From NCBI GenBank assembly GCA_022840285.1, contig JALHIE010000115.1, positions 1-9,790 on the forward strand: a DNA stretch of 9,790 nt, written 5' to 3'. The position numbers and the translations under genes are program-made. Within the stretch, counting starts at the first letter, position 1. Every line of letters starts with the position of its first letter. Source of the DNA: Porphyromonadaceae bacterium. Its GTDB lineage: Bacteria; Bacteroidota; Bacteroidia; Bacteroidales; Dysgonomonadaceae. The notes under the pieces were generated by a model that ran no database searches, was not told the DNA's origin, and was given only the letters and a program-made list of their open reading frames with translations. Of this stretch, positions 7,171 through 9,790 are shown piece after piece.

Positions 7171-7203
7171 CAAAGATAAAAATAATTGTTGAATAACTGC
7201 CAA
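7171..7203 (-). promoter_or_regulatory. Probable promoter of the DUF3078 gene
   Basis: On the minus strand, TATCTTTG (7171-7178) matches the -7 consensus TAnnTTTG, and a TTG (7201-7203) lies 22 nt upstream at a position fitting the -33 element. The inferred start site is near 7164, giving a leader of about 30 nt to the start chosen at 7134. This supports 7134, or at most 7152, over 7203 as the start codon. Confidence 0.6.
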
Positions 7204-7246
7204 CGAGTGAAAAATGCAACCGGGAGAATTTGAAAAAATTACAACA

Positions 7247-7272
7247 TTTGTCGTTTAATTTTGTTATTTTTG
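7247..7272 (+). promoter_or_regulatory. Candidate promoter elements upstream of rfbA
   Basis: Two overlapping -7-like boxes are present, TAATTTTG at 7256-7263 and TATTTTTG at 7265-7272. TTTG at 7247-7250 and 7229-7232 are possible -33 elements, but the spacings (14 or 23 nt) are not ideal. If used, the leader of rfbA would be about 125 nt and would include the palindrome at 7365-7380. Confidence 0.4.
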
Positions 7273-7364
7273 TAATTGTTATGTTCATTAATAATTTGCA
7301 TGTGCTTTAATTGCAACTAAATCTTCGACTGACAATGTTTCAAATTTAGCTGCTTGATTAAAAA

Positions 7365-7380
7365 TACAACAATTGTTGTA
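7365..7380. promoter_or_regulatory. Perfect 16-bp palindrome in the rfbA leader
   Basis: TACAACAATTGTTGTA is its own reverse complement and ends 25 nt before the rfbA ATG. A degenerate relative, TACAACATTTGTCGT, lies at 7240-7254 next to the candidate promoter. The perfect two-fold symmetry suggests a binding site for a dimeric regulator; an RNA hairpin is less likely because a stem this AT-rich would have almost no loop. No regulator gene lies nearby. Confidence 0.55.
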
Positions 7381-7405
7381 ATAAAAGAGAATAAAAATAC
7401 TATAT

Positions 7406-8284
7406 ATGAAAGGAATCGTTCTTGCCGGAGGATCCGGTACCCGGCTTTATCCGATCACCAAAGGGATCTCCAAGCAACTCATCCCGGTCTACGACAAGCC
7501 GATGGTCTACTACCCCATTTCGGCCCTGATGCTTGCCGGGATCAAGGAGATCCTCATCATCTCCACCCCGCACGACCTGCCCGGGTTCCAGCGGTTGCTG
7601 GGCGACGGGTCGGATTACGGCGTCTCCTTCTCCTATGCAGAACAACCCAGTCCCGACGGGCTGGCCCAGGCGTTCATCATCGGCGAAGAGTTCATCGGCG
7701 ACGATTGCGCCTGCCTGGTGCTGGGCGACAACATCTTCTACGGGCAGGGGTTCCCCAACCTGCTGAGGCAGGCCGTCAGGGACGCGGAGTCGGACAACAA
7801 CGCCACCGTCTTCGGATACTGGGTGAACGACCCCGAGCGGTACGGGGTGGCCGAATTCGACAGGGAAGGCAACGTGCTAGGCATCGAAGAGAAGCCCCGG
7901 CAGCCCAAATCGAACTACGCCATCGTGGGCCTCTACTTCTACCCCAACAAGGTGGTGGAGGTGGCGAAGAGCATCCGTCCCTCCGCCCGGGGAGAACTGG
8001 AGATCACCGCGGTGAACCAGCATTTCCTGAACGAGCGGCAGCTCAAGGTGCGGCTCTTCGGACGCGGCTTCGCCTGGCTCGACACAGGCACCTTCGGTTC
8101 GTTGTCGGAAGCCTCCACCTTTATCGAGGTGCTGGAGAAGCGGCAGGGACTGAAGATCGCCTGCCTCGAGGAGATCGCCTGGCGCAACGGCTGGATTGAC
8201 GACGAGAGGCTGCGAAGCCTGGCGGAGCCGATGAAAAAAAACGAGTACGGCAAGTATTTGCTGAGATTAATTGATAATGAATAG
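7406..8284 (+). CDS. rfbA: Glucose-1-phosphate thymidylyltransferase
   Basis: First step of dTDP-L-rhamnose synthesis: joins dTTP and glucose-1-phosphate to give dTDP-glucose. It has 292 residues, matching the family (about 290). Motifs: nucleotide-binding LAGGSGTRLYPIT (6-18), SKQLIPVYDKPMVYYPIS (22-39), QPSPDGLAQAF (80-90), metal-binding LGDN (106-109), NDPERYGVAEFD (141-152), EEKP (161-164), SNYAIVGLYFY (169-179), RPSARGELEIT (191-201) and AWLDTGT (223-229). All are present without a gap. The start ATG 7406 is at the conserved N-terminus MKGIVLAGG. The rfbC start follows 8 nt after the TAG stop, so rfbA leads an rfbACB operon. The long AT-rich upstream region holds the likely control sites. 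rmlA is the synonym. Confidence 0.97.
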   Translation: MKGIVLAGGSGTRLYPITKGISKQLIPVYDKPMVYYPISALMLAGIKEILIISTPHDLPGFQRLLGDGSDYGVSFSYAEQPSPDGLAQAFIIGEEFIGDDCACLVLGDNIFYGQGFPNLLRQAVRDAESDNNATVFGYWVNDPERYGVAEFDREGNVLGIEEKPRQPKSNYAIVGLYFYPNKVVEVAKSIRPSARGELEITAVNQHFLNERQLKVRLFGRGFAWLDTGTFGSLSEASTFIEVLEKRQGLKIACLEEIAWRNGWIDDERLRSLAEPMKKNEYGKYLLRLIDNE

Positions 8285-8292
8285 GTAGCCCC

Positions 8293-8726
8293 ATGAACAT
8301 TACAACAACAGAGATAGAGGGGCTGGTCATCCTCGAACCCAAGGTGTTCGCCGACGGGCGGGGCTACTTCTTCGAATCATTCTCTCAGCGGGAGTTTGAA
8401 GAGCAAGTATGTCGGACCGCCTTTGTCCAGGACAACGAATCCTGCTCCCGCTACGGTGTCCTGCGGGGGCTGCATTTCCAGAAACCGCCCCACGCCCAGG
8501 CAAAGCTGGTCCGCGTGGTCAAGGGGACGGTGCTCGACATCGCCCTGGATATCCGGAAAGGGTCGTCCACGTTCGGCCAGCATGTCGCCACGGAGCTGTC
8601 GGGAGAGAACAAGCGCCAGCTCTTTATCCCCCGGGGGTTCGCCCACGGTTTCGCGGCACTGAGCGGATAATCTTGTCGGAGAAAGACAAGAAAAACAAAT
8701 TACTTAACGAGTTAAAACTACACTGA
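8293..8726 (+). pseudogene. rfbC: dTDP-4-dehydrorhamnose 3,5-epimerase with internal deletion and frameshift
   Basis: Third step of the dTDP-L-rhamnose pathway (RmlC, a cupin-fold epimerase). The N-terminal 124 residues are well conserved: VFADGRGYFFESF, FVQDNES, YGVLRGLHFQKPPHAQAKLVRVVKG (catalytic H61), LDIALDIRKGSSTFG and LFIPRGFAHGFAALS (H118). The frame then meets TAA at 8668-8670. The family's C-terminal end, IILSEKDKKNKLL, follows in another frame from 8667 and stops at TGA 8724-8726. Relatives have about 38 residues between ALS and ILSEKDK, including the catalytic tyrosine of the F-YKCDNFY strand and the GIDW segment, so about 115 nt are missing at about 8663-8667. The displaced TGA overlaps the rfbB ATG by one base (TGATG), the expected coupling for the undamaged gene. 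The 125-residue product as written would lack a catalytic residue and part of the barrel. Confidence 0.9.
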
Positions 8727-9790
8727 TGGAGAGTCAATTCAAGAAAAATATCCTGATCACCGGTGGAGCCGGATTTATCGGATCACATGTGGTGAGGCTG
8801 ATGGTGACCCGCTATCCCCACTACCGTATCGTGAACCTCGACAAGCTCACCTACGCCGGCAACCTGGCCAACCTGCTCGATGTCCGGGAGAAGTCCAACT
8901 ACCGGTTCGTCAAAGCCGATATCTGCGACTTCGACGAGGTGCGGCGCGTGTTTGAAGAGTACCGGATCGACAGCGTCATTCACCTGGCGGCCGAAAGCCA
9001 CGTGGACCGCTCCATCACCGATCCCCTTTCCTTCGCCCGGACCAACGTCATGGGCACCCTCAATTTGCTGGAAGCAGCCCGCCGGACGTGGCAGCCCCAA
9101 GCACCGCACCTCTTCTACCACGTTTCCACCGATGAAGTGTACGGCACACTCCCTTTCGGCGATGCCCTCTTCACCGAGGAGACCCGCTACGACCCGCACT
9201 CGCCCTACTCTGCCTCCAAGGCGGCTTCCGACCACTTTGTCCGGGCCTATCACGACACCTACGGGTTGCCCGTAGTACTCTCCAACTGCTCCAACAACTA
9301 CGGGCCCTACCAGTTCCCCGAGAAGCTGATTCCGCTGTTCATCAACAACATCCGCCACAACAAGCCGCTTCCGGTTTACGGGAAAGGGGAGAACGTGCGC
9401 GACTGGCTCTATGTGGAAGACCACGCCCGGGCCATCGACCTGATCTTCCACCGGGGGAGAACGGGCGAGACCTACAACATCGGCGGGTTCAACGAGTGGA
9501 AGAACATCGACCTGATCCGGGTGATGATCAAGACGGTCGACCGGTTGCTGGGGCGCAAAGAGGGCGAGTCGGAAAAGCTGATCACGTTTGTTACCGACCG
9601 GGCCGGACACGACCTGCGCTACGCCATCGACTCCACCAAGCTGAAGAACGAGCTCGGCTGGGAGCCGTCGCTGCAGTTCGAGGAAGGGATCGAAAAGACC
9701 GTGCGCTGGTACCTCGACCACCAGGAGTGGCTCGACAACGTCACCAGCGGTGATTACCAGCGCTATTACCAAAAAATGTACGGCAACTGA
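8726..9790 (+). CDS. rfbB: dTDP-glucose 4,6-dehydratase
   Basis: Second step of dTDP-L-rhamnose synthesis: NAD-dependent conversion of dTDP-glucose to dTDP-4-keto-6-deoxyglucose. It is a 354-residue extended short-chain dehydrogenase/reductase of full length. Motifs: NAD-binding GGAGFIGS (13-20), NLDKLTYAGNLANL (37-50), KADICD (63-68), HLAAESHVDRS (86-96), catalytic STDEVYG (T135, D136, E137), YSASKAASDH (Y161 and K165), SNCSNNYGPYQFPEKLIPL (186-204), VYGKGENVRDWLYVEDHA and TDRAGHDLRYAID. The ATG overlaps the displaced rfbC stop by one base, so it was probably translationally coupled to rfbC. The TGA stop is the last codon of the window; rfbD (reductase) is the expected next gene but is not seen. 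rmlB is the synonym. Confidence 0.97.
   Translation: MESQFKKNILITGGAGFIGSHVVRLMVTRYPHYRIVNLDKLTYAGNLANLLDVREKSNYRFVKADICDFDEVRRVFEEYRIDSVIHLAAESHVDRSITDPLSFARTNVMGTLNLLEAARRTWQPQAPHLFYHVSTDEVYGTLPFGDALFTEETRYDPHSPYSASKAASDHFVRAYHDTYGLPVVLSNCSNNYGPYQFPEKLIPLFINNIRHNKPLPVYGKGENVRDWLYVEDHARAIDLIFHRGRTGETYNIGGFNEWKNIDLIRVMIKTVDRLLGRKEGESEKLITFVTDRAGHDLRYAIDSTKLKNELGWEPSLQFEEGIEKTVRWYLDHQEWLDNVTSGDYQRYYQKMYGN

Noticed and set aside
7135..7203. Longer N-terminus of the DUF3078 protein from 7203 or 7152
   Set aside because: The signal peptide begins at 7134, and the promoter -7 element at 7171-7178 lies downstream of the 7203 start.
8671..8691. TCTTGTC/GACAAGA 7-bp hairpin as a terminator or regulator before rfbB
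   Set aside because: It lies within codons for the conserved LSEKDKK end of rfbC and has no T-run; coincidental.
8783..9772. Long antisense open frame opposite rfbB
   Set aside because: It mirrors the GC-rich codon pattern of rfbB; its translation is valine- and glycine-rich low-complexity sequence with no recognisable fold.
1..9790. CRISPR arrays, tRNA or rRNA genes, phage or integrase genes
   Set aside because: No regularly spaced repeats, no clover-leaf or rRNA sequence and no such protein families were seen on either strand.

Overview
The window reads as chromosomal DNA from a member of the Bacteroidota, most likely order Bacteroidales. The evidence is the family-level sequence of the proteins (the Bacteroidales form of IlvC ending in RKLRPENN, a DUF3078 outer-membrane protein, a Bacteroidales-type HipB/HipA pair), Bacteroidetes-style promoter elements of the TAnnTTTG type, and no consistent Shine-Dalgarno sequences. 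I cannot assign a genus. Most genes are GC-rich with G/C third positions, but about 541-3130 (ilvC and hipBA) is clearly more AT-rich.

Layout. 2-501: 3' part of ilvN (acetolactate synthase regulatory subunit), cut by the window edge. 576-1572: ilvC (ketol-acid reductoisomerase), broken into three frames. 1573-1838: non-coding, with a 19-bp tandem duplication, an inverted repeat, a good rho-independent terminator and a promoter. 1839-3113: a hipB/hipA toxin-antitoxin pair whose toxin lacks the middle of its kinase. 3130-4626, minus strand: pabB then pabC (p-aminobenzoate synthesis), with pabC broken. 4686-5633: fmt, divergent from pabB. 5647-7134, minus strand: a DUF3078 outer-membrane protein, convergent with fmt. 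7135-7405: divergent intergenic region with a perfect 16-bp palindrome. 7406-9790: rfbA, a damaged rfbC and rfbB of the dTDP-L-rhamnose pathway; rfbB ends exactly at the window edge and the expected rfbD would lie beyond it.

How the genes work together. ilvN and ilvC belong to branched-chain amino acid synthesis. pabB/pabC supply p-aminobenzoate for folate, and fmt uses 10-formyl-tetrahydrofolate to formylate initiator tRNA. rfbA, rfbB and rfbC turn glucose-1-phosphate into the precursor of dTDP-L-rhamnose for surface polysaccharide. These are standard pathways and I see no undescribed system.

The most notable signal is damage. Five of eleven genes (ilvN, ilvC, hipA, pabC, rfbC) carry six clean internal deletions, from 4 bp to roughly 400 bp, while the flanking protein sequence is fully conserved with no further decay. 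In ilvC, adding back the two inferred losses (19 and 31 nt) restores an exact multiple of three and the normal family length. This pattern fits an assembly that drops short segments, or very recent deletions, better than old pseudogenes. Sequence alone cannot separate the two, and read mapping would settle it.
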